A stretch of DNA of 64,000 nucleotides. Source: CAMDHY01 sp046156265 (GTDB lineage Bacteria > Pseudomonadota > Alphaproteobacteria > Rhizobiales > Segnochrobactraceae). The notes below the pieces were generated by a model. The model ran no database searches. It was not told the DNA's origin and was given only the letters and a program-made list of their open reading frames with translations. This document shows positions 43,189 through 51,640 of the stretch, piece after piece (positions within the stretch are counted from its first letter, which is position 1; each line of letters opens with the position of its first letter). The stretch covers positions 186,001-250,000 of the forward strand of contig NZ_JAWDIR010000011.1 of NCBI RefSeq assembly GCF_046156265.1, given 5' to 3'. The translations under genes were made by a program, and so were the position numbers.

Positions 43189-44589
43189 TTATAGGGTGTC
43201 GATCCCGCCGGGGGAAGCGCCTGCGACGCCGAGTCTTCTTGCGGTCTCGCCGTCCGGCCGCGCAGTGCGCTCGACTTCGATGGCGTCGCGGGGCCAGGCG
43301 ACGCGCACGACGGCCCCATGCGCGGGCGACGGGCGGTTGGTCAGCGACAGGCTGGCGCCGGTGCGCTCGAGCAGCGTCTTGGCGATGAAGAAGCCGAGGC
43401 CGAGGCCGCCGGCCTCGCTGGCGTCGGTCTCCTCGCGGGCGCCGGCGGGCCGCGAGGCGCGGGTGGTGACGTAGGGGTCGCCGAGGCGCTCGATGATCTC
43501 CACCGCAAAGCCAGGCCCGTCGTCGCGCACCGTCACGACGATGGTGTCGTCGGTCCATTCGGCGGTGATGTCGACGGCCGTTTCGGCGTAGTCGACGGCG
43601 TTCTCGACGAGGTTTCCGAGGCCATAGAGGATGGCGGGATTGCGGGTGACGGTCGGTTCGCCGCGCATGCCGGCGGCGCGCTCGATGCCGATGGCGACGC
43701 CGAAGTCGCGGTGCGGCGAGGCGATCTCCTCGAGGAGCTGCGTTACCGCCATGCGGTCGAGCGGGCTTTCCGGATCGTTGCCGAGCGAGGTGAGCTTGCG
43801 GAGGATGTCGCGGCAGCGCTCGGACTGGGTCGACAGCAGGTGGACGTCCTCGGCGCGCGGATCGTCCGGCTCGAGCTCGCGCTCGAGCTCGCGGGCGACG
43901 AGCGCGATGGTGGCGAGCGGCGTGCCGAGCTCGTGGGCGGCGGCCGCCGCCATGCCGTCGAGGGCGTTCAGGTGCTGCTCGCGGGCGAGCACGAGCTCGG
44001 TGGCGGTGAGCGCATCGGCGAGCTGGCGTGCCTCCTCGGAGACGCGGAAGGCGTAGACGCTCATGAACACGAGGCTCGAGGTCAGCGCCACCCAGACGCC
44101 GGCGACGTAGAGGAGGGGCATCCTCAGTGTCTCGTCGGGCCACCAGGGGAGCGGCTGGTGGAAGAAGACGAGCAGGGTGGCGACGATGACCACGAGCGCG
44201 CCGAGCGCCAGCGTCTTGCGCGGCGGCAGGGCGGTGGCCGAGATCATCACCGGGGCGATCAGCAGGAAGGCGAAGGGGTTCTGCAGGCCACCCGTCAGAT
44301 AGAGCAGGGCGGCGAGCTGCAGGATGTCGTAGCCGAGCAGGACCGCGGTGACCTGGGCGGTGAAGCGCCGGCTCGGCGGGTAGCGCAGGCGCAAGATCAG
44401 GTTGAGCCAGGCCGAGACCGCGATCAGCGCGAGGCACCAGCCCATCTGCACCGGAAAGTCGAGGCCGAAGGCGACGGAGACGACGGCCGCCGTCTGGCCG
44501 GCGACGGCGAGCCAGCGCAGGCGGATCAGCGTGTCGAGACGGACGCTGCGGCGTCCGAACGGCGGCGAACGATCGAGGGGAAGCGACAT
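43189..44589 (-). CDS. actS: Redox sensor histidine kinase ActS/RegB/PrrB
   Basis: A 466-residue kinase with six hydrophobic segments in the N-terminal 185 residues. The quinone-binding loop GGLQNPF is at 100-106. The H-box is AAAHELGTPLATI with phospho-His219, and the redox-active Cys259 is in SERCRDILRKLTSL, all hallmarks of RegB-type kinases. The catalytic domain ends with GLGLGFFIAKTLLERTGA. It lies 33 bases before actR and is divergent from the PHA depolymerase gene. It senses the quinone pool and low oxygen in relatives. Confidence 0.95.
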   Translation of the reverse strand: MSLPLDRSPPFGRRSVRLDTLIRLRWLAVAGQTAAVVSVAFGLDFPVQMGWCLALIAVSAWLNLILRLRYPPSRRFTAQVTAVLLGYDILQLAALLYLTGGLQNPFAFLLIAPVMISATALPPRKTLALGALVVIVATLLVFFHQPLPWWPDETLRMPLLYVAGVWVALTSSLVFMSVYAFRVSEEARQLADALTATELVLAREQHLNALDGMAAAAAHELGTPLATIALVARELERELEPDDPRAEDVHLLSTQSERCRDILRKLTSLGNDPESPLDRMAVTQLLEEIASPHRDFGVAIGIERAAGMRGEPTVTRNPAILYGLGNLVENAVDYAETAVDITAEWTDDTIVVTVRDDGPGFAVEIIERLGDPYVTTRASRPAGAREETDASEAGGLGLGFFIAKTLLERTGASLSLTNRPSPAHGAVVRVAWPRDAIEVERTARPDGETARRLGVAGASPGGIDTL

Positions 44590-44792
44590 GGGCGGGTCTC
44601 CGGCCGCCGACAGATACAGTATCCACAGGCGGCGGGCGAATGCGGCGCCGGCGGACCGTGCAACGGCCCGCGCTTGCTGCGCTGCGAAGATTCTCCTTTG
44701 TCGGCTTTGCGTTAGCAGGTCGCGACGTGGCGCGCGCCGCAGGTCTGGCGTCAGACTTTCGGCCAGTTTTCGAGCCCCGCGCCGAAGCCAGC

Positions 44793-44821
44793 TTGATGCA
44801 AGCGAAACCGGGGCCTATGGT
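44793..44821 (+). promoter_or_regulatory. Candidate promoter of the PHA depolymerase gene
   Basis: TTGATG (44793-44798) and TATGGT (44816-44821) are 17 bases apart and end 64 bases before the GTG start. This lies in the 295-base region shared with divergent actS, the remainder of which shows no gene. Confidence 0.4.
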
Positions 44822-44884
44822 TTTGCGTTGCAATATGCGCGACGGAGACCACCGTCGGCGACGGGCAAGGCGGGGTAACCCTGC

Positions 44885-46765
44885 GTGTACTATCAGCTCT
44901 ATGAGATGAACCACGCCGCGATGACGCCGATGCGCGCCGCGGCGGACGCCACGCGGCTGTCGTTCAAGAACCCGCTCAATCCGCTCAGCCACACCGTCTT
45001 CGGGCGCAGCGTGACCGCGGCGTGCGAGGTGTTCGAGCGGGCGACGCGACGCTACGCCAAGCCGGAGTTCGGCCTCGACAGCACCCAGGTTGGCGGCGTC
45101 CGCGTGCCCGTGCACGAGGAGATCGTCTGGTCGCGGCCGTTCTGCAATCTCGTCCACTTCGAGCGGGTGCTGCCCGATCCGTCGCGGCGCCACCCGAAGC
45201 TCCTGATCGTCGCGCCGATGTCGGGCCACTACGCCACGCTTCTGCGCGGCACGGTGGAGGCGATGCTGCCGCGCCACGAGGTCTACATCACCGACTGGGT
45301 GGACGCCCGCCAGGTGCCGCTCGCGGCCGGTCGCTTCGACCTCGACGACTACATCGACTACGTCATCGCGATGATCCACCACCTCGGGCCGGACGTGCAC
45401 GTGATGGCGGTGTGCCAGCCGGCGGTGCCGGTGTTCGCCGCGGTGGCGCTGATGGAGGAGGCGAACGATCCGCTCGCGCCGTCCTCGATGGTGCTGATGG
45501 GCGGGCCGATCGACACGCGCGCCAACCCCACCGCCGTCAACACGATGGCGCAGGAGCGCGGGCTCGAGTGGTTCGAGCGGCACGCCGTGATGATGGTGCC
45601 GTGGCCGCTGCCGGGCTTCCTGCGCCGGGTCTACCCGGGCTTCCTGCAACTCGGCGGGTTCATGGGGATGAACCTCGATCGCCACCTCCTCGCGCACCGC
45701 GAGTTCTACGACCATCTGGTGCAGGGCGACGGCGATTCGGCCGGCAAGCACCGTGATTTCTACGACGAGTATCTCGCGGTGATGGACCTCACCGCCGAGT
45801 TCTACCTCGACACGGTCGACAAGGTGTTCGTCCGCCAGGCGCTGCCGAAGGGCGAGTTCATGCATCGGGGCCGGCGCGTCGATCCGTCGGCGATCCGCCG
45901 GACGGCGCTCTTGACCATCGAGGGCGAGCGCGACGACATCTCCGGCGTCGGCCAGACCGAGGCTGCGCACCGGCTGGCGGTGAACCTGCCCGACGACAAG
46001 CGCTACCACTATCTGCAGATGGGCGTCGGCCACTACGGCGTCTTCAACGGCTCGCGCTTCCGTTCCGAGATCGCACCGCGGATCTCCGACTTCGTCTGGA
46101 CGCATGATCGGCGGCCGCGGCGGGCGTCGCCGGCCAAGGTTGTCCAGGCAGCGCCGGCGAGTGCCGAGGCGCCGAAGCCGCCGTCGAGCAAGGCTCCGTC
46201 GACCGGGACCGCGCCGGCGAGAGCGTCCGTCGCCGAGGCGAACGGCGCGAAGGCCCATGGTGCGGCGGCCAACGGTGCGAAGCCCAACGGTGCAATGCCC
46301 AACGGTGCGACGGCCAACGGTGCAAAGGTCGCGACGACCCGGGGCGCGGAGCGCAAGCCATCGCCGGTGAAGGCCTCACCGAAGGCGGAGACGGCCAAGG
46401 CCGCGCCCGCCAAGCCAGCCGCCGAGCCCGCTGCCAGGGCCGCCGCCAAGCCTGCCGCTGCCAAAGCGGCCGCCGCCAAGCCTGCCAAGGCCGCGGCAGC
46501 GAAGCCTCGTGCGGTGAAGGCGGCGACGCTGTCGGAGATCGTGCTGAAGAAGCCGGCCGGAAACCCGGACGACCTCACCCGCATTCGCGGCATCGGCGCC
46601 AAGCTCGCCGAGACGCTGCACGGGCTCGGCATCTTCCACTTCTCGCAGCTGTCGGCGCTGAGCGCCAAGGCGGCCGAGGAACTCGATGCCAAGCTGTCGT
46701 TCCCCGGCCGCATCCGGCGCGACGACTGGATCGGCCAGGCGAAGGCGCTCGCCGGCGGCGCCTGA
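44885..46765 (+). CDS. phaZ: Intracellular PHA depolymerase with H1-like tail and helix-hairpin-helix domain
   Basis: A 626-residue protein. Residues 1-408 are a PhaZ-type depolymerase starting YYQLYEMNHAAM, with nucleophile Cys177 in MAVCQPAVP, Asp in GERDDIS (350/351) and His383 in GVGHYGVF. Residues 409-559 are a long Ala/Lys/Pro-rich tail with five-residue repeats (NGAKP, NGAMP, NGATA) and then AAKPAAAK runs like histone H1 or PhaF. Residues 560-626 are a helix-hairpin-helix-like domain (LTRIRGIGAKLAETLHGLGI). The core releases hydroxyacids from storage granules. Family members usually stop near residue 410, so the 215-residue extension is the oddity. The GTG start is the usual N-terminus. 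Confidence 0.92.
   Translation: MYYQLYEMNHAAMTPMRAAADATRLSFKNPLNPLSHTVFGRSVTAACEVFERATRRYAKPEFGLDSTQVGGVRVPVHEEIVWSRPFCNLVHFERVLPDPSRRHPKLLIVAPMSGHYATLLRGTVEAMLPRHEVYITDWVDARQVPLAAGRFDLDDYIDYVIAMIHHLGPDVHVMAVCQPAVPVFAAVALMEEANDPLAPSSMVLMGGPIDTRANPTAVNTMAQERGLEWFERHAVMMVPWPLPGFLRRVYPGFLQLGGFMGMNLDRHLLAHREFYDHLVQGDGDSAGKHRDFYDEYLAVMDLTAEFYLDTVDKVFVRQALPKGEFMHRGRRVDPSAIRRTALLTIEGERDDISGVGQTEAAHRLAVNLPDDKRYHYLQMGVGHYGVFNGSRFRSEIAPRISDFVWTHDRRPRRASPAKVVQAAPASAEAPKPPSSKAPSTGTAPARASVAEANGAKAHGAAANGAKPNGAMPNGATANGAKVATTRGAERKPSPVKASPKAETAKAAPAKPAAEPAARAAAKPAAAKAAAAKPAKAAAAKPRAVKAATLSEIVLKKPAGNPDDLTRIRGIGAKLAETLHGLGIFHFSQLSALSAKAAEELDAKLSFPGRIRRDDWIGQAKALAGGA
46238..46328 (+). repeat. 15-bp tandem repeat inside phaZ
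   Basis: About six copies of a GCCAACGGTGCGAAG-like unit encode the repeating pentapeptide ANGAK, AHGAA, ANGAK, PNGAM, PNGAT, ANGAK. Copies differ by a few bases each. They form part of the flexible tail and could vary in number between strains. Confidence 0.8.
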
Positions 46766-46895
46766 GGCCGCGCCGTCCCTGCGAGGCGGACACGCGGCTA
46801 CCCCGCGCGTCCGATTTCGATGGTCGCTCCTCTTGTAGAGGAGCCGTGGCCTTCCCAAATCCTTGCCTGTATTCGTGAGGAGGACCACAGAGACC

Positions 46896-47318
46896 ATGAC
46901 CAACACTCTTGCACTCCGGCCGGGTTGGACGCCGCTCACCATCGGCTTGATGGTGCTCGGGTTCATCGTGTTCTGGCCGCTCGGATTCGCCATGCTGGCC
47001 TACATCTTGTGGGGCGATCGCCTGCACAGGATGGCGAGCGATGCCGGCGAGAGCTTCCGGGCGAATGGTTGGGGCTGCGCGGGCTCCCGCTCGATGCGCA
47101 CCGCCGCAACCAGCTTCTCGGCCACCGGTAACGTCGCCTTCGACGAGTATCGCAAGCGCGAGATCGAGCGGATCGAGGCCGAGCGCCGCAAGCTCGACGA
47201 GATGCGCGCGGAGTTCGACAGCTACCTCGCGGAGCTGCGCCGGGCGAAGGACAAGGAAGAGTTCGACCGCTTCATGTCCGATCGCGATCGGCGTGAGCGC
47301 GAGGGCGGCGCGGCCTGA
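46896..47318 (+). CDS. DUF2852 membrane protein
   Basis: A 140-residue protein with one or two hydrophobic segments near the N-terminus (TIGLMVLGFIVFWPLGFAML, residues 14-33) and then a charged coiled-coil C-terminus (residues 78-140) with EYRKREIERIEAERRKLDEM. GWTPLTIGLMVLGFIVFWPL is characteristic of DUF2852, a family largely limited to alphaproteobacteria. The start at 46896 was preferred because AGGAGG lies upstream, though spacing is long. Function is unknown. Confidence 0.85.
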   Translation: MTNTLALRPGWTPLTIGLMVLGFIVFWPLGFAMLAYILWGDRLHRMASDAGESFRANGWGCAGSRSMRTAATSFSATGNVAFDEYRKREIERIEAERRKLDEMRAEFDSYLAELRRAKDKEEFDRFMSDRDRREREGGAA

Positions 47319-47361
47319 TCAGGCGCACACCCAGGTCGAACGACACCGGACGAAAACGACG

Positions 47362-47396
47362 CGGGGCGCCCCATGGGGCGCCCCGTTTGCATTTCG
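47362..47396. terminator. Bidirectional terminator between the DUF2852 gene and phoB
   Basis: A 24-bp perfect palindrome (CGGGGCGCCCCATGGGGCGCCCCG) is followed by TTTGCATTT on the plus strand and flanked by GTTTTCG on the minus side. It lies between two convergent genes and probably ends both transcripts. Confidence 0.8.
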
Positions 47397-47432
47397 CCGC
47401 GGCTTAAGGCGGGGGAGGCGGGCGGACGGCCC

Positions 47433-48179
47433 TCAGCGGACGGCGGCGGCGGCGAACTGGTCGTCGAAGGCGTAGCCGGAGCCGCGGACGGTGCGGATCG
47501 GGTCCTTCGACTTGCCGCGGTTGACCGCCTTGCGCAGCCGGCCGATGTGGACGTCGACGGTGCGCTCGTCGACATAGACGTCGTGGCCCCAGACGCCGTC
47601 GAGGAGCTGCTCGCGCGAGAACACGCGGCCGGGCGACTGCATCAGGAACTCGAGCAGGCGGAACTCGGTCGGGCCGAGGTGGATCTCGCGGCCAGCGCGG
47701 CGGACGCGGTGGGTCTCGCGGTCGACCTCGATGTCGCCGCCCTTCAGCACCGTGCTGACCACCTCGGGCTTCGCCCGCCGCAGCATGGCGCGGACGCGGG
47801 CCATCAGTTCGGCGACGGAGAACGGCTTCACCACGTAGTCGTCGGCACCGGTGGCGAGGCCGCGGATGCGCTCGGCCTCCTCGCCGCGCGCCGTCAGCAT
47901 GATGATCGGCAGCCGCGCCGTCTCCTCGCGGGCGCGCAGGCGCCGGCAGAGCTCGATGCCGGACAGGCCGGGCAGCATCCAGTCGAGCAGCAGGAGGTCG
48001 GGCTGCACCTCCATCAGGCGCACCTCGGCCTCGTCGCCGCGGTCGCAGGTCTCGACCGCGAAGCCCTCGGATTCGAGGTTGTAGCGGAGCAGCAGCGTCA
48101 GCGGCTCCTCATCCTCGACGATCATCACCTTCGGCATCGCCGCCATGCTGCGTCGGTCCAATCGGGGGTGGGCGGTCAT
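47433..48179 (-). CDS. phoB: Phosphate regulon response regulator PhoB
   Basis: A 248-residue OmpR-type regulator. The receiver begins MPKVMIVEDEEPLTLLLRYN with phospho-acceptor Asp in LLLDWMLPGLSG, and the winged-helix part includes TEFRLLEFLMQSPGRVFSRE and GHDVYVDERTVDVHIGRLRK, PhoB signatures. It activates pst genes at Pho boxes when phosphate is scarce. The start at 48179 overlaps the phoU stop as ATGA; Met12 or Met15 would give the more typical shorter N-terminus. It is the last gene of the cluster. Confidence 0.95.
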   Translation of the reverse strand: MTAHPRLDRRSMAAMPKVMIVEDEEPLTLLLRYNLESEGFAVETCDRGDEAEVRLMEVQPDLLLLDWMLPGLSGIELCRRLRAREETARLPIIMLTARGEEAERIRGLATGADDYVVKPFSVAELMARVRAMLRRAKPEVVSTVLKGGDIEVDRETHRVRRAGREIHLGPTEFRLLEFLMQSPGRVFSREQLLDGVWGHDVYVDERTVDVHIGRLRKAVNRGKSKDPIRTVRGSGYAFDDQFAAAAVR

Positions 48180-48892
48180 CGCGTACCGAAGTCGGCGGGC
48201 GTCAGGCTCGATTCGTCGAGCTTCGGACGATCGTCGGCGAGCTGCTGCCCGGTCACCTGGTAGTAGACGTTCTCGGCGATGTTGGTGGCGTGGTCACCGA
48301 TGCGCTCGATGTTCTTCGCGCAGAAGAGCAGGTGCGTGCAGAAGGTGATGTTGCGCGGATCCTCCATCATGTAGGTGAGGAGCTCGCGGAACAGCGAGGT
48401 GTACATCTGGTCGATCTCGTTGTCGCGGTCGCGGATGGCGAGCGCGGAGGCGGCGTCCTTGCCGGTGTAGGCGTCGATGACGGCCTTCACCTGCTCGAGC
48501 GCGATCTCGGAGATGTGCTCGACGCCGAGGGCGAGCCGCTTCGGGTGGAAGTGGCCGTCGATGGCGGCGACGCGCTTGGCGATGTTCTTGGCGAGGTCGC
48601 CGATGCGCTCCATGTCGATGGAGACGCGCAGCGCGGTGACGACGTCGCGCAGGTCGCGGGCCATCGGCTGGCGGCGCGCGATCAGGCTGATGGTCTCCTC
48701 CTCGACCCGCCGCTGCAGGGCGTCGAGGCGCAGGTCGGTGGCGATCACCGACTGGGCGAGGTGGGTATCGACCCGCACCAGCGCGGTCACGGCATCGACG
48801 AGCATGCGCTCGGCGAGCCCGCCCATCTCGGCGATGGTGCCGGCGATGCCGGTGAGCTCGTCGTCATAGGCTGCAACGATGTGCTCGGACAT
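48176..48892 (-). CDS. phoU: Phosphate signalling protein PhoU
   Basis: A 238-residue all-helical protein made of two three-helix PhoU repeats, with metal-binding E/D clusters in DMERIGDLAKNIAKR and NIERIGDHATNIAENV, the tell-tale motifs. It transmits the transporter state to PhoR and limits uptake. It follows pstB by 40 bases and overlaps phoB by 4 bases. Confidence 0.96.
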   Translation of the reverse strand: MSEHIVAAYDDELTGIAGTIAEMGGLAERMLVDAVTALVRVDTHLAQSVIATDLRLDALQRRVEEETISLIARRQPMARDLRDVVTALRVSIDMERIGDLAKNIAKRVAAIDGHFHPKRLALGVEHISEIALEQVKAVIDAYTGKDAASALAIRDRDNEIDQMYTSLFRELLTYMMEDPRNITFCTHLLFCAKNIERIGDHATNIAENVYYQVTGQQLADDRPKLDESSLTPADFGTR

Positions 48893-48932
48893 ATCTGTTT
48901 ACTCCCCGCGCCCGGACCCGTGCGCCGCCGGC

Positions 48933-49757
48933 TCAGCCGAAGCGGCCCGTGATGTAGTCCTGGGTGCGCCGTTCCTTCGGATTGGTGAAGATCATGTCGG
49001 TCGGCCCCTCCTCGACGAGATCGCCGAGGTGGAAGAAGGCCGTCTTCTGCGAGACGCGTGCCGCCTGCTGCATCGAGTGGGTGACGATGACGATGGTGAA
49101 GTTCTCACGCAGTTCGTCGATCAGTTCCTCGATGCGGGCGGTGGCGATCGGGTCGAGGGCCGAGCAGGGCTCGTCCATCAGGATCACCTCGGGGCCCACC
49201 GCGATGGCGCGGGCGATGCAGAGGCGCTGCTGCTGGCCGCCCGACAGGCCGGTGCCGGACTCGTTCAGCCGGTCCTTCACCTCCTCGAACAGGCCCGCCT
49301 TGCGCAGGCTCGAGGCGACGATGTCGTCGAGCTCGGACTTCGAGGCGGCGATGCCGTGGATGCGCGGGCCGTAGGCGACGTTCTCGTAGATCGACTTCGG
49401 GAACGGGTTCGGCTTCTGGAACACCATGCCGACGCGGGCGCGCAACTGCACGACGTCGAGGCTCGGATCGTAGATATCGAGGCCGTCGATGGCGATCTTG
49501 CCGGTCACCCGGGCCGAGGCGATGGTGTCGTTCATGCGGTTGAAGCAGCGCAGGAACGTCGACTTGCCGCAGCCGGACGGGCCGATGAACGCCGTCACCG
49601 AGCGCTCCGGAATGTCGATCGTCACATGCTTCAGGGCCTGCTTCTGGCCGTAGTAGACGTTGACGTCCTGGGTGACGACCTTGGCGGGCTTGAAGCCTTC
49701 GGACGGCACAGACCGGATGGTGCTGCTCGTCCGGGCGTCGGCAACCATGGCTTCCAT
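48933..49757 (-). CDS. pstB: Phosphate import ATP-binding protein PstB
   Basis: A 274-residue ABC ATPase. Walker A is GPSGCGKS at residues 59-66, the signature is LSGGQQQRLCIARAIA, Walker B is EVILMDEPCSALDPIAT and the family-specific VFQKPNPFPKSIYENVAYGP is intact. The start at 49757 removes 58 unrelated residues read through from the gap; AGGAG lies 9 bases upstream. It sits between pstA and phoU. Confidence 0.96.
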   Translation of the reverse strand: MEAMVADARTSSTIRSVPSEGFKPAKVVTQDVNVYYGQKQALKHVTIDIPERSVTAFIGPSGCGKSTFLRCFNRMNDTIASARVTGKIAIDGLDIYDPSLDVVQLRARVGMVFQKPNPFPKSIYENVAYGPRIHGIAASKSELDDIVASSLRKAGLFEEVKDRLNESGTGLSGGQQQRLCIARAIAVGPEVILMDEPCSALDPIATARIEELIDELRENFTIVIVTHSMQQAARVSQKTAFFHLGDLVEEGPTDMIFTNPKERRTQDYITGRFG

Positions 49758-49801
49758 GGGAGGAGAGCTCCTGAGACTGCGGGCGCGCGCGCCCTGAAGG
49801 G

Positions 49802-51640
49802 TTACCAGCGGCGCTCGAAGCGCTTGCGCAGGATGATGGCGATGCCGTTCATCAGGAAGAGGAACAGCAGGAGGACGATGATGGCGGCGGAGGTCTTCGC
49901 CTGGAAGCCGATCTCCGGCAGGTCGGACCACAGGAAGATCTGCACCGGCAGCACGGTGGCGGCTTGGGTGACCCCCTCCGGCACGTCGACGATGAAGGCG
50001 ATCATGCCGATGAGCAGCAGCGGCGCGGTCTCACCGAGAGCATGCGCCATGCCGATGATCGTGCCGGTGAGCACGCCGGGCATGGCGAGCGGCAGCACGT
50101 GGTGGAAGACCGCCTGCTGGTGCGAGGCGCCGACGCCGAGCGCCGCCTCGCGGATCGACGGCGGCACCGCCTTCAACGCCGCGCGGCTGGCGATGATGAT
50201 CGTCGGCAGCACCAGGAGGGCGAGCACGAGGCCGCCGACCAGGGGCGAGGAGCGTGGCAGGCCGAAGAAGTTGAGGAAGACGGCGAGGCCGAGCAGACCG
50301 AAGACGATCGACGGCACGGCGGCGAGGTTGTTGATGTTGACCTCGATGAGTTCGGTCCAGCGGTTCTTCGGGGCGAACTCCTCGAGATAGATCGCCGAGG
50401 CGACGCCGATCGGCAGGCAGATGATCAGCGTCACCAGCATCGTGTAGGCGGAGCCGACCAGGGCGCCGAGGATGCCGGCGAGCTCCGCCTCGCGGCTGTC
50501 GCCGGTGGAGAAGAACAGGAAGTTGAAGCGCTCGGAGACGAGGCCGTTCTCCTCGAGGCGCTGCAGCCAGGCGATCTCCTGGTCGGAAAGCTTGCGGTTC
50601 GCTTCCGGGGTGTCGAGCACCAGCGTCCGCCACGTGCCGGGCTGGGCGCCGTCGGTGGAGGTGAGCGGGATCAGCACCTCGCCGGTGATGCGGTCGTTGC
50701 CGATCTCGGTCGCCTTGATGACACCGCCGTTGATCTCGACGAGCACGCTCGGCGCCGTCGCGTCCAGCGTCTCGGCGCTGCCGGCGGTGTCGAAGCGGCC
50801 TTCCAGGTCGGCAATGCGGGCCGACAGGCCGTCGATCGAGTTGCGCAGGCTGGCCTCGTCGGATTCGAACTTGGTGACGGCGCCCTCGAGGGCGGCCACA
50901 CCGGCACCGCTGGCGCGCGCTGCGGTGAGCTGCTCGCGGGCGGCGACGAGATCGGCGGCGTTGGTCTGGTCGATGACGCGCAGGCGCTCTCGCTCCCGCC
51001 GCAGCACCGCCGCCTGGTCCGCCAGCGACGCCTTCACACGAACGAGCTCGTCGGAGAAGTCGTTGGCGGAGGAGAGAAGCGTCACCGCTCCGGTGGTGGC
51101 GGAGGGGGAGCCGATGCCGCGCGCCGGCAGCTCTTCAACGTGCGTCACCAGCCCCTTGTAGTAGAGGTCGGCGTCGTCGGAGACGAGCACCGGCACCGTG
51201 ACGCGGGTGCCGATCACCGCGGGATCGGCGAGCACGGCGTCGCGCAGGCCCATCGAGGCATCGCTCGACAGGAGGCCGAACAGCGCCTGGCGCTGGCGGC
51301 GGTTCTCCGCGACACCCGGGAAGATCGCCAGCAGCGCGTCGCGGACGGGCTTGGTGAAGTCGCCGCGGGCGAGGACCGCCGGGTCTGACGAGCCGGTGGG
51401 GTCGATCGCCTCGGCGCTCGCCTCCACCTGCATCGTCAGTTCGGCGATGGTGAAGGCGGGGATCGACTTCACGACGATGTCGGCGATGAGCACGACGAGG
51501 GCCAGGGCCGCAAAGCCGATGGCGGCGATGCCATAGGCGCGGAAGCGCGCCTCCGCCCGGTAGCGCCGGCGCACGTGGGCGCGCGCGGCATCGCTGGTGA
51601 GATCGAGGACCCGGCCCCGGACGACCGCTGCGTCAGTCAT
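49802..51640 (-). CDS. pstA: Phosphate permease PstA with large coiled-coil insertion
   Basis: A 612-residue permease; PstA is usually about 290-450. Residues 35-57 form the first helix, then a long hydrophilic, probably periplasmic region (60-385) includes a heptad coiled coil at about 195-285 (VRVKASLADQAAVLRRERER and on). Residues 390-605 are the canonical permease domain with GSAYTMLVTLIICLPIGVAS, AVPSIVFGLLGLAVFL, the coupling loop IREAALGVGASHQQAVFHHV and HALGETAPLLLIG. The first part matches the DUF3333-type extension of alphaproteobacterial PstA. The start overlaps pstC by 8 bases. The added coiled coil is unusual. Confidence 0.93.
   Translation of the reverse strand: MTDAAVVRGRVLDLTSDAARAHVRRRYRAEARFRAYGIAAIGFAALALVVLIADIVVKSIPAFTIAELTMQVEASAEAIDPTGSSDPAVLARGDFTKPVRDALLAIFPGVAENRRQRQALFGLLSSDASMGLRDAVLADPAVIGTRVTVPVLVSDDADLYYKGLVTHVEELPARGIGSPSATTGAVTLLSSANDFSDELVRVKASLADQAAVLRRERERLRVIDQTNAADLVAAREQLTAARASGAGVAALEGAVTKFESDEASLRNSIDGLSARIADLEGRFDTAGSAETLDATAPSVLVEINGGVIKATEIGNDRITGEVLIPLTSTDGAQPGTWRTLVLDTPEANRKLSDQEIAWLQRLEENGLVSERFNFLFFSTGDSREAELAGILGALVGSAYTMLVTLIICLPIGVASAIYLEEFAPKNRWTELIEVNINNLAAVPSIVFGLLGLAVFLNFFGLPRSSPLVGGLVLALLVLPTIIIASRAALKAVPPSIREAALGVGASHQQAVFHHVLPLAMPGVLTGTIIGMAHALGETAPLLLIGMIAFIVDVPEGVTQAATVLPVQIFLWSDLPEIGFQAKTSAAIIVLLLFLFLMNGIAIILRKRFERRW

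Noticed and set aside
46238..46560. CRISPR-like or satellite array
   Set aside because: The repeats are 15 bp, in frame, and encode a pentapeptide pattern inside phaZ; there are no spacers.
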